DNA from: Rhizobium leguminosarum
GTDB taxonomy: Bacteria > Pseudomonadota > Alphaproteobacteria > Rhizobiales > Rhizobiaceae
Reading direction: 5' to 3'
Assembly (NCBI RefSeq): GCF_004123835.1
Contig: NZ_MZMU01000003.1
Coordinates: forward strand, 620,001-684,000
Length of the DNA: 64,000 bases
The position numbers and the translations under genes are program-made. Shown here piece by piece: positions 37,112-46,137 of the stretch. Under the pieces are notes generated by a model. The model saw only the letters and a list, made by a program, of their open reading frames with translations, ran no database searches and was not told where the DNA came from. Position 1 is the stretch's first letter. Every line of letters starts with the position of its first letter.

Positions 37112-37411
37112 ATGCGGATGACAGACAGAACAATAGAACTCGACTGCGGCAAGCTCACCCCGACGTTTCCCCAGCGTCTGGCAGCAGGCCTCGCACCGTT
37201 GACCTCCCTCTTTCGCGGGTTCCGCAATCGCATGGACATCAACGCGCTGCACGATCTGAACGACACGCAGCTGAGGGATATCGGCCTTACCCGGGCCGAC
37301 CTGACCTCCGCGTTCCTGGCGTCGACCTTCTTCGAGGACCCGTCGGAACATCTGACGCGCTCAGCACGCAATCGCTGGCGCCTGTCGTTCTTCCGCTCCC
37401 ACGAAGAGTAG
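37112..37411 (+). CDS. Small DUF1127-domain protein
   Basis: 99 residues with a strong ribosome binding site (AAAGGAGAG). The C-proximal half carries the DUF1127 signature INALHDLNDTQLRDIGLTRA, preceded by a short helix LAAGLAPLTSLFRGFRNRM. Short DUF1127 proteins in Agrobacterium-type bacteria have been linked to RNA turnover and phosphate/carbon metabolism; this one is longer than the ~47-residue forms. It is divergent from the LysR gene and followed by a strong terminator, so it is a monocistronic unit. Confidence 0.88.
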   Translation: MRMTDRTIELDCGKLTPTFPQRLAAGLAPLTSLFRGFRNRMDINALHDLNDTQLRDIGLTRADLTSAFLASTFFEDPSEHLTRSARNRWRLSFFRSHEE

Positions 37412-37460
37412 GAGCGTCGAGTTTCCCCGCAGGGTGATAGCCAATAGCCCTGCCGCTTGA

Positions 37461-37500
37461 CCCGGTGATCGGCTTTCCCAAGCCATCTCCGGGTTTTTTT
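37461..37500 (+). terminator. Rho-independent terminator after the DUF1127 gene
   Basis: CCCGGTGATCGGCTT and AAGCCATCTCCGGG pair over about 13 bp with one mismatch and one bulge around a TCCC loop, followed by seven T. Confidence 0.9.
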
Positions 37501-37579
37501 ATGCGAGGATTGAAAGAGTTAGAGCGTCCTTTGTGCTTCCGAACGGACGTACGGCGGTCTAATGCGCCGTTTTTTGGGG

Positions 37580-38458
37580 TTATTCGTTCGTCTCGGCGGA
37601 GGGCTTTGGCCGATAGGTTTCGAAGATCGCTTCCAGGTTCTTCTGGTAGCTCCTCTGCACTTCCAGTCCGCTGTCGAACATGGCGTTCAGCATCTCGGTA
37701 TAGCTGTCGGCATTGACCTTCGCCTCCTCCTTGGCCGCCTCCGACGTCTTGGTCTTGGTCTTGGTATTAGTTTGGGCCTGGGCCCCCGGCTGCTGGCCGA
37801 GCCCGCCCATCATTTCCTGGAAGGCTTTGGCGAAGGGATTGTCGAGGAAGGGGTTCGGCGTCTGCGTTGGCGCAGGCTTCGGCACCGAAAACATCTGCTG
37901 CATCGCCTGCGTGAAGGGATTGTCGAAGATGCTGGGCTCCGGGGCCGGCTTCGGCGCGAAGCCGGTACTCTCAAGCCATTTCTGCATGGTTTCGCCCATC
38001 GCCGTGTTGACGAAGGGGTTGACCGGCGAGGCCATCTGGCCGGTCGTCTGCTTGAAGAGCCCGCCCATCAGCGTATCGGCGAGCACCGGCAGCATCCGCT
38101 TGTAAATGTCCTGGCCGATCCCGGTCATCTGCGCCGCCTGAGCGGCGACCGCGCGCGAAACCTCCTTCGAGCCGAAGAGCTGGGCAAGGATGTTGTTGCC
38201 GTCGGAAATGCCTTCCGGCGTGAAGGCCCGGCTCATATCCTCGAAATATCGCCCATAGTTGCCGGAGGAGACCGCCTGCATCAGCCCGACGAAATCGTAA
38301 GGGTTGCTGGTGCTGCGTTTCAGCCCGGCGGAAAAGGCCGGCATCAGCGCCGCCATCGCCTTCGTCGCCTGTTCCTGCGCAAGGTTGAACTGCCGGGCGA
38401 TCGCTTCCATCGCCGCGCCGTTCTGCGCCTGCATCATCATGTCGAAGAGTGGCAGCAT
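37580..38458 (-). CDS. DUF937-like protein
   Basis: 292 residues. The N-terminal ~150 residues form a helical domain (FNLAQEQATKAMAALMPAFS, GIGQDIYKRMLPVLADTLMG) resembling DUF937/YidB-type proteins. The middle is Pro/Gln-rich and repetitive (NPFTQAMQQMFSVPKPAP, NPFLDNPFAKAFQEMMGG). The end is a charged helix (NAMFDSGLEVQRSYQKNLEA) like phasin or phage-scaffold-type tails. No catalytic motif is visible. Some proteins with this tail bind polyhydroxybutyrate granules, but that is only a possibility. It is transcribed convergently to the DUF1127 terminator. Confidence 0.65.
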   Translation of the reverse strand: MLPLFDMMMQAQNGAAMEAIARQFNLAQEQATKAMAALMPAFSAGLKRSTSNPYDFVGLMQAVSSGNYGRYFEDMSRAFTPEGISDGNNILAQLFGSKEVSRAVAAQAAQMTGIGQDIYKRMLPVLADTLMGGLFKQTTGQMASPVNPFVNTAMGETMQKWLESTGFAPKPAPEPSIFDNPFTQAMQQMFSVPKPAPTQTPNPFLDNPFAKAFQEMMGGLGQQPGAQAQTNTKTKTKTSEAAKEEAKVNADSYTEMLNAMFDSGLEVQRSYQKNLEAIFETYRPKPSAETNE

Positions 38459-38632
38459 GGAGGTCCCTTTCCCCGAGTCGTGACGCGTGTCACGTCACTA
38501 TATCCGGAAATGGTAATGTGCAAACGGCTTTTTGCCATAAGAACTTAGGGAGGAATTTTTTGCTGGAGCATGCGGTCGAGCCTCAGCGGCAGATCAGTGG
38601 AACACCGCCGCCGGCCCTCTCGCTTCAGAACA

Positions 38633-38962
38633 TCATCGGTTCGGGATGGGAGGCGCGTGTCGGGCAGTGTTTATGCTCTGCTCGGCAAGGCGGGATGTTT
38701 TCAGATGCTGCCGGAAAAATGTCTTGAAGTCGCGAAAGCTCGCAAATCCGAGAGCGGTGGCAACGCGAACGACGGTGGAGGGGGAGACGGAGCACTTGAG
38801 CGCGACAGAAGCGACGGTCCCGAACGCGATCAGTTCCGGATTTGTGAGCGCCATGCGGGCAGCGCGTTCCTGCTGTTCGGGCAGCGTCAGGCCTGTCTTG
38901 ACGATCATGGCCTTGAGTTCGGTCAGATCGTTCGGCCGCTTGAGATTTTCCTCAGAATTCAT
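38633..38962 (-). CDS. RpiR-type HTH protein lacking the SIS domain (truncated)
   Basis: 109 residues comprising only the N-terminal RpiR/HTH_6 domain: FGTVASVALKCSVSPSTVVR then VATALGFASFRDFKTFFRQH. Full-length RpiR regulators are about 280-300 residues with a C-terminal SIS sugar-phosphate-binding domain, which is absent here; the frame stops at IPNR and no SIS-like sequence follows in any frame. It is the last gene of the sugar locus, 56 bases after the dehydrogenase gene. It is either a decayed regulator or a DNA-binding protein without effector control. Confidence 0.7.
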   Translation of the reverse strand: MNSEENLKRPNDLTELKAMIVKTGLTLPEQQERAARMALTNPELIAFGTVASVALKCSVSPSTVVRVATALGFASFRDFKTFFRQHLKTSRLAEQSINTARHAPPIPNR

Positions 38963-39018
38963 GACCGTGGTTCCTTCGAGATGCGGTGCGCCGGCTCCGG
39001 GCCCACCGCGGTTGGCCT

Positions 39019-40038
39019 TCAGTTCAGCGGGATTGCCTGCTTTTTCGAAACCGATGCGATGCAGGCAAGCGCGATTGCGAGGGCATTGCGAGCATCCGTA
39101 CCCGTCGGCCCTTTGGTTAGTTCACGGTTACGAACGGAGCGGACGAAAGAGGCGAGCTGGGCCGTGTAGCCGTGAACGAAGTGCTCGGTGTCGCGGCGCC
39201 ATGTGTCATTCGAGACGCCATTGCCGTCGAAGAGCGTCATGCTGGAGCGGCGCACGTCGCCCATCGTGACCATCCCGCCGGAGCCGAAGACTTCGCCGCG
39301 AATGTCGTAGCCGTAGAGGGCGGAGAAGTTTGCCTCGGCGACCGCGATCGAGCCATTGTCGAACCGGATGGTCACTACAGCCGTATCGAGGAAACCTTTC
39401 TCCCGGGCATCCGGCCGGATGAGGGCGTCGGCCATTGCATGGACCTCGACGGGCTTTGCTCCGAGATTGAGCCAAAGCAGCGTGTCGAAGTCGTGAATGA
39501 GGGTTTCGTAGAAAATCGTCCAGAGCGGAATGCGATCGGGATCGGCGCCGAACGGGCCGGGATCGCGCGTCAGCGAGCGGATCAGCTGCGGCGCGCCGAT
39601 CTTTCCCTCGTCGATCGCGGCACGGCCTTCGGCAAAGGCCTGATCCCAACGCCGGTTGAAACCGACCTGAAGGGGAACGTTGGCCGCGCGTGCCGCTGCA
39701 ATGGCGCGATCGGCATCCTCCAGCGTCAGCGCCATCGGCTTTTCGCAGAAGATCGCCTTGCCGGCTTCGGCGGCCTGGACGAGGATATTGGTGTGGAAGC
39801 GGGCAGGTGTGGCGATGATCACGGCATCGAGCCCCGGATGGGAAAGAAGCTCCGCAACGCCGGTATAAGCGGTCTCGACGTCGAGCGTCTCGCCGAGCTT
39901 GGCGGCAGCGCCCGGTGCGGGATCGGCGATGGCGACGAGATTGGCGTTGACGAGGCGGCGGGACACGGTCTCCCCATGAAAGGAACCGATGCGGCCGGCG
40001 CCGATGAGGCCGAGATTGACGGGTTTGTTGGCTGGCAT
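39019..40038 (-). CDS. Gfo/Idh/MocA oxidoreductase, inositol 2-dehydrogenase-like
   Basis: 339 residues. The Rossmann motif is NLGLIGAGRIGSFHGE. AIFCEKPMALTLEDADRAIA carries the Lys of the EKP catalytic motif. The C-terminal beta-sheet domain has WTIFYETLIHDFDTLLWL with the active-site His and DIRGEVFGSGGMVTMGD, both as in bacterial inositol dehydrogenases (IolG/IdhA). It probably oxidises a polyol ring hydroxyl with NAD(P)+. It follows the TIM-barrel isomerase gene by 29 bases; with an IolE-like gene on the other strand the locus suggests an inositol or inositol-isomer pathway. Confidence 0.87.
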   Translation of the reverse strand: MPANKPVNLGLIGAGRIGSFHGETVSRRLVNANLVAIADPAPGAAAKLGETLDVETAYTGVAELLSHPGLDAVIIATPARFHTNILVQAAEAGKAIFCEKPMALTLEDADRAIAAARAANVPLQVGFNRRWDQAFAEGRAAIDEGKIGAPQLIRSLTRDPGPFGADPDRIPLWTIFYETLIHDFDTLLWLNLGAKPVEVHAMADALIRPDAREKGFLDTAVVTIRFDNGSIAVAEANFSALYGYDIRGEVFGSGGMVTMGDVRRSSMTLFDGNGVSNDTWRRDTEHFVHGYTAQLASFVRSVRNRELTKGPTGTDARNALAIALACIASVSKKQAIPLN

Positions 40039-40067
40039 GGCAGCAATCCTGTGCGTATCGAGATGGA

Positions 40068-40862
40068 TCAGAGGGTGAAGACGGTGCGGAAGGCTTCAAG
40101 CGCGGCTTCGGGATCGCCGGCCGACCAGGCTTCCATGCCGACCGGGCCGGAATAGCCCATGGCGTTCAGCGCGCGGGCGATGCCGCGCCAGTTGATTTCG
40201 CCGGTCCCCGGCTCGCAGCGGCCCGGCACGTCGGCCACCTGGATTTCGCCGATCCAGGGCAGGCATTTGCGGCAAAGCTCGATCAGGTTCCCTTCGCCGA
40301 TCTGGGCATGGTAGAGGTCGAGATTGAGGCGAAGCCGGGGGTGATCGACGCTCGAGACCAGCGCCAGCGTGTCTTCCGCGCGTCCGAAGGGCACGCCCGG
40401 ATGATCGACCGGCAGATTGAGGTTTTCGAGCGTGAAGGTGACGTTTTCCTCTTCGGCCATGTCGACGATCCGGAGGAGCGTGTCGCGCGCTTTCAGCCAC
40501 ATCGCGCCGGTGACCACTTCGACCGGCTGGACGGGTAGGCCCCCATCTCCGAGGCCGGTGCCGTGCAGGTTCAGTCGCTGCACACCGAGCCGCTTGCCGA
40601 TCTCAGCGGTTTGGCGCGCCGTCCTTAAAAGTTCGGCGGTGCCCTCGTCGTCGGTCAGGCGGCCGGTGAGATAGCCGTTCATAATCGTGAAGGTCGCGCC
40701 TGTTGCCTCCAGTTTGGCGAGGTCGTGCTCCGGCCAGTTCCAGAGACCGACGCCGAAGCCCATTTCCTTCAGGCGCGCGGCGCGCCATTCGATCGGCTTG
40801 TCGCGCCAGAGCATTTCGGCGCAGGCGGCAAGCGGGAAGGGGGAAGTCTTGGCAGCACTCAT
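40068..40862 (-). CDS. TIM-barrel sugar isomerase (hydroxypyruvate isomerase/xylose isomerase-like)
   Basis: 264 residues of an AP-endonuclease-2 / xylose-isomerase-like barrel. The metal-ligand pattern is visible: FTLENLNLPVDHPGVPF (Glu), LRLNLDLYHAQIGEGNLIEL (Asp and His), IGEIQVADVPGRCEPGTGEI (Asp/His position), and GPVGMEAW (Glu). The LYHAQIGEGNL and VPGRxEPGTGEINW strings are characteristic of Hyi-type isomerases. The likely reaction is a ketose/aldose or keto-inositol isomerisation; the true substrate is set by its locus rather than by sequence. Confidence 0.85.
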   Translation of the reverse strand: MSAAKTSPFPLAACAEMLWRDKPIEWRAARLKEMGFGVGLWNWPEHDLAKLEATGATFTIMNGYLTGRLTDDEGTAELLRTARQTAEIGKRLGVQRLNLHGTGLGDGGLPVQPVEVVTGAMWLKARDTLLRIVDMAEEENVTFTLENLNLPVDHPGVPFGRAEDTLALVSSVDHPRLRLNLDLYHAQIGEGNLIELCRKCLPWIGEIQVADVPGRCEPGTGEINWRGIARALNAMGYSGPVGMEAWSAGDPEAALEAFRTVFTL

Positions 40863-40939
40863 GGCAGGGTTTCCATATCAAGGGTCTGAGGTGGTGAGAG
40901 CGGCGCGAGCGGCGCATCGTAGTTCGGGGTGAAGGTCGG

Positions 40940-41728
40940 TCAGATCGTTCCGCCGAGTTCTTCCGACAGGGTCTGCAGCTCCTTGCCGCCGGCCATCAGG
41001 TTTTGAAGGTCCTCGATGCCGATCTCGCTCTTCGAATAGGTGCCGAGCGTGCGGCCGCGGTTGAGCGCGGTGAAGCGGTTGCCGACAGCATAGGCGTGGC
41101 GAACATTGTGGGTGATGAAGATCACGCCGAGGCCCTTGCCGCGGACCTGGTTGATGTATTTCAGTACCATCGATGTTTGCGCCACGCCGAGTGCCGATGT
41201 CGGTTCGTCGAGGATCAACACCTTGGCGCCGAAATAGACCGCGCGCGCGATCGCCACGCATTGGCGCTCTCCGCCGGAAAGCGTGCCGACGGCCTGCTCG
41301 GGATCGCGCACATCGATGCCGATCCTGTGCATCTCGTCGCGCGTCACGTTGTTTGCGTGTTCCATGTCCATGCACTTGAGGGGGCCGAAGCCTTTGAGCG
41401 GTTCGCGTCCCATGAAAAAGTTCCGGGTCACCGACATCAGCGGGATCATCGCGAGATCCTGATACACGGTGGCGATACCGGCATCGAGCGCGTCGCGCGG
41501 ACCGGCAAAGGCGCGCGGCTGCCCTTCGACCAGGAATTCTCCCGATGTCGGCTTGAAGACGCCGGCGAGCGTATTGATCAGCGTCGACTTGCCGGCGCCG
41601 TTATCGCCGAGAAGGCAGAGCACTTCGTTGGCATTGACGGTGAGCGACACGCCGTTCAGCGCGATGATGGAGCCGAAGTGTTTGACGAGGTTCTTCACCT
41701 CGACGAGGGGCGTCTGAGACATGCTCAT
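40940..41728 (-). CDS. Sugar ABC transporter ATP-binding protein (single-domain, FrcA/XylG-like)
   Basis: About 262 residues starting at the ATG that overlaps the permease stop (TGATG). Walker [14 protein letters not shown], signature [14 protein letters not shown], Walker [13 protein letters not shown], switch His in [11 protein letters not shown]. It has one nucleotide-binding domain rather than the fused pair of RbsA, so it works as a homodimer, as in the FrcA fructose importer of rhizobia. Confidence 0.93.
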   Translation of the reverse strand: MSMSQTPLVEVKNLVKHFGSIIALNGVSLTVNANEVLCLLGDNGAGKSTLINTLAGVFKPTSGEFLVEGQPRAFAGPRDALDAGIATVYQDLAMIPLMSVTRNFFMGREPLKGFGPLKCMDMEHANNVTRDEMHRIGIDVRDPEQAVGTLSGGERQCVAIARAVYFGAKVLILDEPTSALGVAQTSMVLKYINQVRGKGLGVIFITHNVRHAYAVGNRFTALNRGRTLGTYSKSEIGIEDLQNLMAGGKELQTLSEELGGTI

Positions 41729-42849
41729 CAGCGTTCTCCCGTGACGCGTTTGCGAATGACATTGTTGAAGATCACCGCGATCAGCAGCATGCCGCCGAGG
41801 AAGACGAGGTACCAATCCTGGTCGATCGAGGTGTAGGTCAGGCCGATCAGCACCATGCCGAAGACGATCGAACCGAAGAATGCGCCGATGGCCGAGCCGT
41901 AGCCGCCTGTCAGCAGGCATCCGCCGATGACGGCGGCGATGATGGCTTCGAATTCCTTCTGGAAGCCGCGGCGCGCATCCGTCGAGCCTGCGTCAAGCAC
42001 GGTCAGGATGGCGACCAGCGTGGCGCAGAGGGCAGTGATCACGAAAAGCGTGGTCTTGACGCGGGCAACCGGGACGCCCGATTTTCTGGCAGCGCGCGGA
42101 TCGCCGCCGGCTGCGAAGATCCAGTTTCCGAAGCGGGTTCTGAGCAGGACCCAGGTGGCAAGAACGGCGATGCCGAAGAACCACAGGATCTCGACCGGAA
42201 TTCCCGGCACTTTCGGCGTGCCGTTCGGGAAGGTCTCGATGATGCCGTGCCTGGCGAGCCATGAGAACAACCCGATGAAGGCGTCGCCCGAGAAGAATGG
42301 CGCGAGCGGGCTGCCGGCTGCGGCTTCCTTCATGCCACGCAGCTGCGTGGCGCCGCCGCTTGCCCATTTCAGGCCGACGAGCGTCAGGCCGCGCAGGATG
42401 AACAGGAAGGCAAGCGTGACGATGAAGGAGGGAAGGCCGGTACGCATGGTGATCTGGGCGTTGGTCACGCCGATCACGGCTGCGAAGGCCAGCGCAACGA
42501 GGATCGCCACGCTGAGTGGCAGGTGCAGAACGACGAGGGCGGTGCCGAAGACCAATCCGGCAAAGGCCACCATCGAGCCGATCGACAGATCGAATTCGCC
42601 GCCGATCATCAACAATGCCGCGCCGATCGCCAGAATGCCGAGCTGAGCGGCCGGCGCCATGAAGTTAATCACGCCTGCCAGTGTGAACATGGCGGGATTG
42701 GCGGTGAAGAAAAAGAAGATGGTGACGAGCACCAGACCGGCGACGGCGCCGAGTTCCGGCCGCCGCAGCAACGCAGTCAAACCCGAAACCTTTTTCAGCC
42801 GCTCATCGGATCGGTTGGCAGCCCCATTCTGTTCATTGGCGAGCGTCAT
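41728..42849 (-). CDS. Sugar ABC transporter permease (RbsC/FrcC-like)
   Basis: 373 residues with about ten hydrophobic segments and the family signature [20 protein letters not shown] near residue 85, with [20 protein letters not shown] near residue 300 for ATPase coupling. It forms the inner-membrane channel of a carbohydrate-uptake type 2 (CUT2) importer. It is coupled to the ATP-binding gene by stop/start overlap and preceded by the binding-protein gene (105-bp gap). Confidence 0.93.
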   Translation of the reverse strand: MTLANEQNGAANRSDERLKKVSGLTALLRRPELGAVAGLVLVTIFFFFTANPAMFTLAGVINFMAPAAQLGILAIGAALLMIGGEFDLSIGSMVAFAGLVFGTALVVLHLPLSVAILVALAFAAVIGVTNAQITMRTGLPSFIVTLAFLFILRGLTLVGLKWASGGATQLRGMKEAAAGSPLAPFFSGDAFIGLFSWLARHGIIETFPNGTPKVPGIPVEILWFFGIAVLATWVLLRTRFGNWIFAAGGDPRAARKSGVPVARVKTTLFVITALCATLVAILTVLDAGSTDARRGFQKEFEAIIAAVIGGCLLTGGYGSAIGAFFGSIVFGMVLIGLTYTSIDQDWYLVFLGGMLLIAVIFNNVIRKRVTGER

Positions 42850-42954
42850 GGTTCATTCCTCAAGGATTGGTCGTTGCCGCGCGTGCGCCTTCACGCGTGG
42901 AGGCGCGGCGTTGGAGGCAGCCCCCGCCCTGGCGGGAGCTGCCGCGGTTCCGCC

Positions 42955-43905
42955 TCAGCGGATGCCCTGGGAGGATTTCTCGATGACCGATGCGGCCGCA
43001 TCCTTCTCGACGAAGCTCGGGCCGGAGGCGACGTTGCCTGCCGGGATCGTGCCGTAGCGGGCGTTGAGCGCCAGGAAGGTCACGGGGAGATAGCCCTGGA
43101 GGTATGGCTGCTGGTCCACCGCGAACAACGCCTTGCCGTCGGCGACAGCCTGCAGGAAGCCGGCCGAAAGATCGTAGGATGCGACCTTGACCTTGTCGCC
43201 AGTGCCCATCTTCTCGACGACGGCGACCGCACGCTCGCCGACGAGCGGCGCCGACAGGCCGAGAACGACATCGATGGACGGATCGGAGGTCAGAGCAGCC
43301 TGGATTTTCGATTCAATTTCTGCCGGATCGGCCGTGGTCGGCAGAACGGTGACCGTGCCGCCCTCAAAGCCCTTCTCGGTGCCGGCGCAACGCTGATCGA
43401 GCGCCGCGTTGCCAACTTCCTGGTTGACGCAGAGGACGTGCTTCAGGCCGAGAGATTTGAGCTTGGCGCCGACCTTGACGCCTGCCGGCAGTTCGTCCTG
43501 GCCGACATGCAGCTTGATGCCGAGTTTTTCGGCAGCGGAAATGCCGGAGTTCATCGAGATGACCGGGATGCCGGCGGCAACGGCCTTTTCGATCGCCGAA
43601 CCGAGCGCATCGGGATCGGGGTTCGAGATGACGATGCCGGCAGGGCTCTGGTTGACGGCGGCTTCGATCAGCTGCGCCATCGCCACCATGTCGAAGGTCT
43701 CCGGGGCGCGATAGTCGACTTTGACGTTGCTGTCCTTGGCCGCCTGCATCATGCCGTTCTTGACGATCGACCAGAACGGATCGGACGCCTGGCCGTGGGT
43801 GACGGCGATGATCGTCGGCTCCTGGGCCTTGGCTCCGACAGCCGCCGTGGTCGCAACGCCAAGGACGAGGGCGCCGAATGCGAGCTTCTTCAAAATAGAT
43901 GTCAT
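42955..43905 (-). CDS. Sugar ABC transporter periplasmic binding protein (RbsB-like)
   Basis: About 316 residues from the ATG with ribosome binding site GAGGAGGAAG. The signal peptide is LKKLAFGALVLGVATTAAVG with cleavage near AKAQ. The type-I periplasmic-binding fold is clear: EPTIIAVTHGQASDPFWSIV, ETFDMVAMAQLIEAAVNQSP, GIPVISMNSG, and a hinge with YDLSAGFLQAVADGKALFAV then DQQPYLQGYLPV. It captures the sugar for the CUT2 importer; together with the inositol-type enzymes the ligand may be an inositol or related polyol. It is the first gene of the minus-strand operon. Confidence 0.92.
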   Translation of the reverse strand: MTSILKKLAFGALVLGVATTAAVGAKAQEPTIIAVTHGQASDPFWSIVKNGMMQAAKDSNVKVDYRAPETFDMVAMAQLIEAAVNQSPAGIVISNPDPDALGSAIEKAVAAGIPVISMNSGISAAEKLGIKLHVGQDELPAGVKVGAKLKSLGLKHVLCVNQEVGNAALDQRCAGTEKGFEGGTVTVLPTTADPAEIESKIQAALTSDPSIDVVLGLSAPLVGERAVAVVEKMGTGDKVKVASYDLSAGFLQAVADGKALFAVDQQPYLQGYLPVTFLALNARYGTIPAGNVASGPSFVEKDAAASVIEKSSQGIR

Positions 43906-43951
43906 GTCTTCCTCCTCTAGACCATCCACTCCTCAGGATGGCAAAAAACGA

Positions 43952-43967
43952 TTGCTACCGGGTGCAA
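43952..43967. promoter_or_regulatory. Candidate LacI-family operator 1
   Basis: TTGCTACCGGGTGCAA, an imperfect 16-bp dyad with the central CG typical of LacI/GalR sites. It lies between the sbp and lacI starts. Confidence 0.65.
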
Positions 43968-43973
43968 AGGTGC

Positions 43974-43989
43974 TTGCTACCGGGTGCAA
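43974..43989. promoter_or_regulatory. Candidate LacI-family operator 2
   Basis: An identical copy of operator 1 exactly 22 bp (two helical turns) away, followed by a third partial CGGGTGCAT. The spacing suits cooperative binding of two dimers or a tetramer. Confidence 0.65.
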
Positions 43990-44087
43990 ACGGGTGCATC
44001 TTATTCACGGATGCGCTAAAATCAAGCATTCATTTCATCTGAATCATAAAATGGAATGTTTGTTTCATTTTTTGCGGGGAGGCATCA

Positions 44088-45083
44088 TTGCGAAAAAGAG
44101 CAACGGCCAAAGAGGTCGCGGATGCGGCAGGCGTCTCGAAGTGGACGGTCATCCGGGCATTTACGCCGGGCGCCTCGATCACCGAGGAAAGCAAGCGTAG
44201 GGTTCTCGAGGCGGCGGCCGTGCTCAACTACACGCCCAATCTGCTCGCCCGTAGTCTCGCGACCAATCTGACGCATCAGGTCGCGGTCTTCGTCGACGAC
44301 TTCGCCAATCCCCAGAAGCTGCCGTTCCTGGAAACCCTGACCGAACGTTTGCAGGCGGAAGGCCTGGTCGCGGTGCTGATCAATATCAACAATCACTTCG
44401 ATCACGTCCATGCGCTGCTGAACGCCGATCAGCGTCAGGTCGACGCCGTCATCCTCTTCGGCACCGCCTTTCGCAACGAAACGCTGAGCGACCGGCAATT
44501 GGGCAGGGGCATGCCGCCGATGTTCGTCCTGGCGCGTGACAGCCAGATCGACGGCGTGCCGGCCGTCGTCTGCGACGCCGAACTGGCGCTGCGCGACATT
44601 GTCGACCACCTCTATGAAAGGGGATACCGGCGTCCCGGTTTCATGACCGGTGCGCCGGCGCTATCGACGGCGCTGCGGCGCCGGCAGCATTTCATCGATT
44701 TCTGGAAGGGGAAGGGGGTGGACGAGATCGCCATTCTGTCCGCCGACAGATACAGCGCCGAAGCTGGGGCAGGATCCGTCCGTCACTATCTGAACGACAT
44801 CGACCCGGCCGCAAGGGTCGACGTCCTCATGTGCGAAAATGATATCCTCGCCCTCGGAGCGATGGACGAGATCCGCGGCAATTTCGGACTGCGGATACCT
44901 GATGACATCGCCGTCGTCGGCTTCGACAATTACGAACTCGGCGGCGCCTCCTGCTATGGCCTGACGACCTATGAGCAGCCGAGGATCGAGATGGTGCAGG
45001 CGGTCATCGGCATGATCAAGGGCCGGCTGGAGCCGGAAACCGTAACCCTTCCCGGCAAGCTGGTCGTGCGCACATCCACATAG
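44088..45083 (+). CDS. LacI-family transcriptional regulator of the sugar locus
   Basis: 331 residues from a TTG start supported by GGGGAGG five bases upstream. The HTH reads ATAKEVADAAGVSKWTVIRA and the hinge helix NYTPNLLARSLATN. The effector domain resembles ribose-binding proteins (VAVFVDDFANPQKLPFLETL; VDVLMCENDILALGAMDEIR; DDIAVVGFDNYELGGASCYG). It is divergent from the ABC operon across a 182-bp gap with two matching dyads, so it very likely represses that operon and perhaps itself, relieved by the transported sugar. Confidence 0.93.
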   Translation: MRKRATAKEVADAAGVSKWTVIRAFTPGASITEESKRRVLEAAAVLNYTPNLLARSLATNLTHQVAVFVDDFANPQKLPFLETLTERLQAEGLVAVLININNHFDHVHALLNADQRQVDAVILFGTAFRNETLSDRQLGRGMPPMFVLARDSQIDGVPAVVCDAELALRDIVDHLYERGYRRPGFMTGAPALSTALRRRQHFIDFWKGKGVDEIAILSADRYSAEAGAGSVRHYLNDIDPAARVDVLMCENDILALGAMDEIRGNFGLRIPDDIAVVGFDNYELGGASCYGLTTYEQPRIEMVQAVIGMIKGRLEPETVTLPGKLVVRTST

Positions 45084-45158
45084 GCCATTTCCACATGGGG
45101 CGCTCCTTTTCGCGGCCACCAGGCGGCACTCTCAAGACATATCTCGGAGGAAATATCG

Positions 45159-46070
45159 ATGACTGGACATATCACTGCCTTGCCCGTTGGCGTGCGTCTG
45201 GCGGTCAGTCCGCTGTCATGGGCCAACGACGTTCTGGAAGACCTCGGCGCCGACATATCGCTGGAAACCTGCCTCCGGGACGCTGCCGAGAGCGGCTATG
45301 AGGGGATCGAGCTCGGGCGGAAATTCCCGCGCGAGGCAGGAGCGCTCCGCTCGCTGCTGGACAGCCATCGGCTTGCTCTCGCATCCGGATGGCATTCCGG
45401 CGAGTTGGCCGAGCGCAGTGTCGACGACGAGATGAAGGCCGTTGCCGGGCACGCCGCGCTGCTGCGAGCGATGGATTGCAAGGTGATGGTCTATGGCGAA
45501 GTCGCGATGATGACGCCTGGATCGCCGCTGGATGCACCGATGTCGCAGCGGTTGCGCATGCCGGCGGCCGAAGTGGCGGGATATGCCGGGCGCCTGACCG
45601 ATTTCGCCGGACGCCTGGCGGCGGAATATGGTCTGACGCTTGCCTACCACCATCACCTGATGATGGTCGCCGAAACGTTCGACGAGATATCGGCAATCTT
45701 TGACAAGACAGGCTCGGCGGCGGGACTGCTTCTCGATACCGGCCATGCCGTCGCCGGCGGCTTCGACTATGCCAGGCTGATCGATCGGTTCGGCGATCGT
45801 GTCGTGCACATTCATCTGAAAGACATTCGCGGTCCTGTTATCGACGAGGTGCGTGCGGGTGACATGAGCTTCAATGCCGGCGTGCGCCGGGGCATGTTCA
45901 CCGTCCCCGGCGACGGCATCATCGATTTCAAGCCGCTTGCCCGTTTCGTCAGGGACAGCGGCTATCGCGGATGGCTGGTCGTCGAAGCCGAGCAGGACCC
46001 CGCCGTCGCTGAACCACGCCCCGCCGTCGAGCGGGCATTTAAGCATGTGCAGGCAAATTTCCGGAGCTGA
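45159..46070 (+). CDS. Inosose dehydratase-like TIM-barrel protein (IolE family)
   Basis: 303 residues with ribosome binding site GGAGGAAA. The N-terminus VRLAVSPLSWANDVLEDLGA, ETCLRDAAESGYEGIELGRK and FPREAGALRSLLDSHRLALA closely follow IolE (2-keto-myo-inositol dehydratase). Metal ligands are in LAYHHHLMMVAETFDEISAI, GLLLDTGHAVAGGFDYARLI, VVHIHLKDIRG and GWLVVEAEQDP. It would dehydrate a keto-inositol made by the dehydrogenase at 39019. It follows lacI by 75 bases in the same direction. Confidence 0.87.
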   Translation: MTGHITALPVGVRLAVSPLSWANDVLEDLGADISLETCLRDAAESGYEGIELGRKFPREAGALRSLLDSHRLALASGWHSGELAERSVDDEMKAVAGHAALLRAMDCKVMVYGEVAMMTPGSPLDAPMSQRLRMPAAEVAGYAGRLTDFAGRLAAEYGLTLAYHHHLMMVAETFDEISAIFDKTGSAAGLLLDTGHAVAGGFDYARLIDRFGDRVVHIHLKDIRGPVIDEVRAGDMSFNAGVRRGMFTVPGDGIIDFKPLARFVRDSGYRGWLVVEAEQDPAVAEPRPAVERAFKHVQANFRS

Positions 46071-46137
46071 GCCGATTTCTTCGGCGGCATGATATCCTCA
46101 CCGGAAACCGATCCCTGCGCACCGGCGTTCTTCTTCC

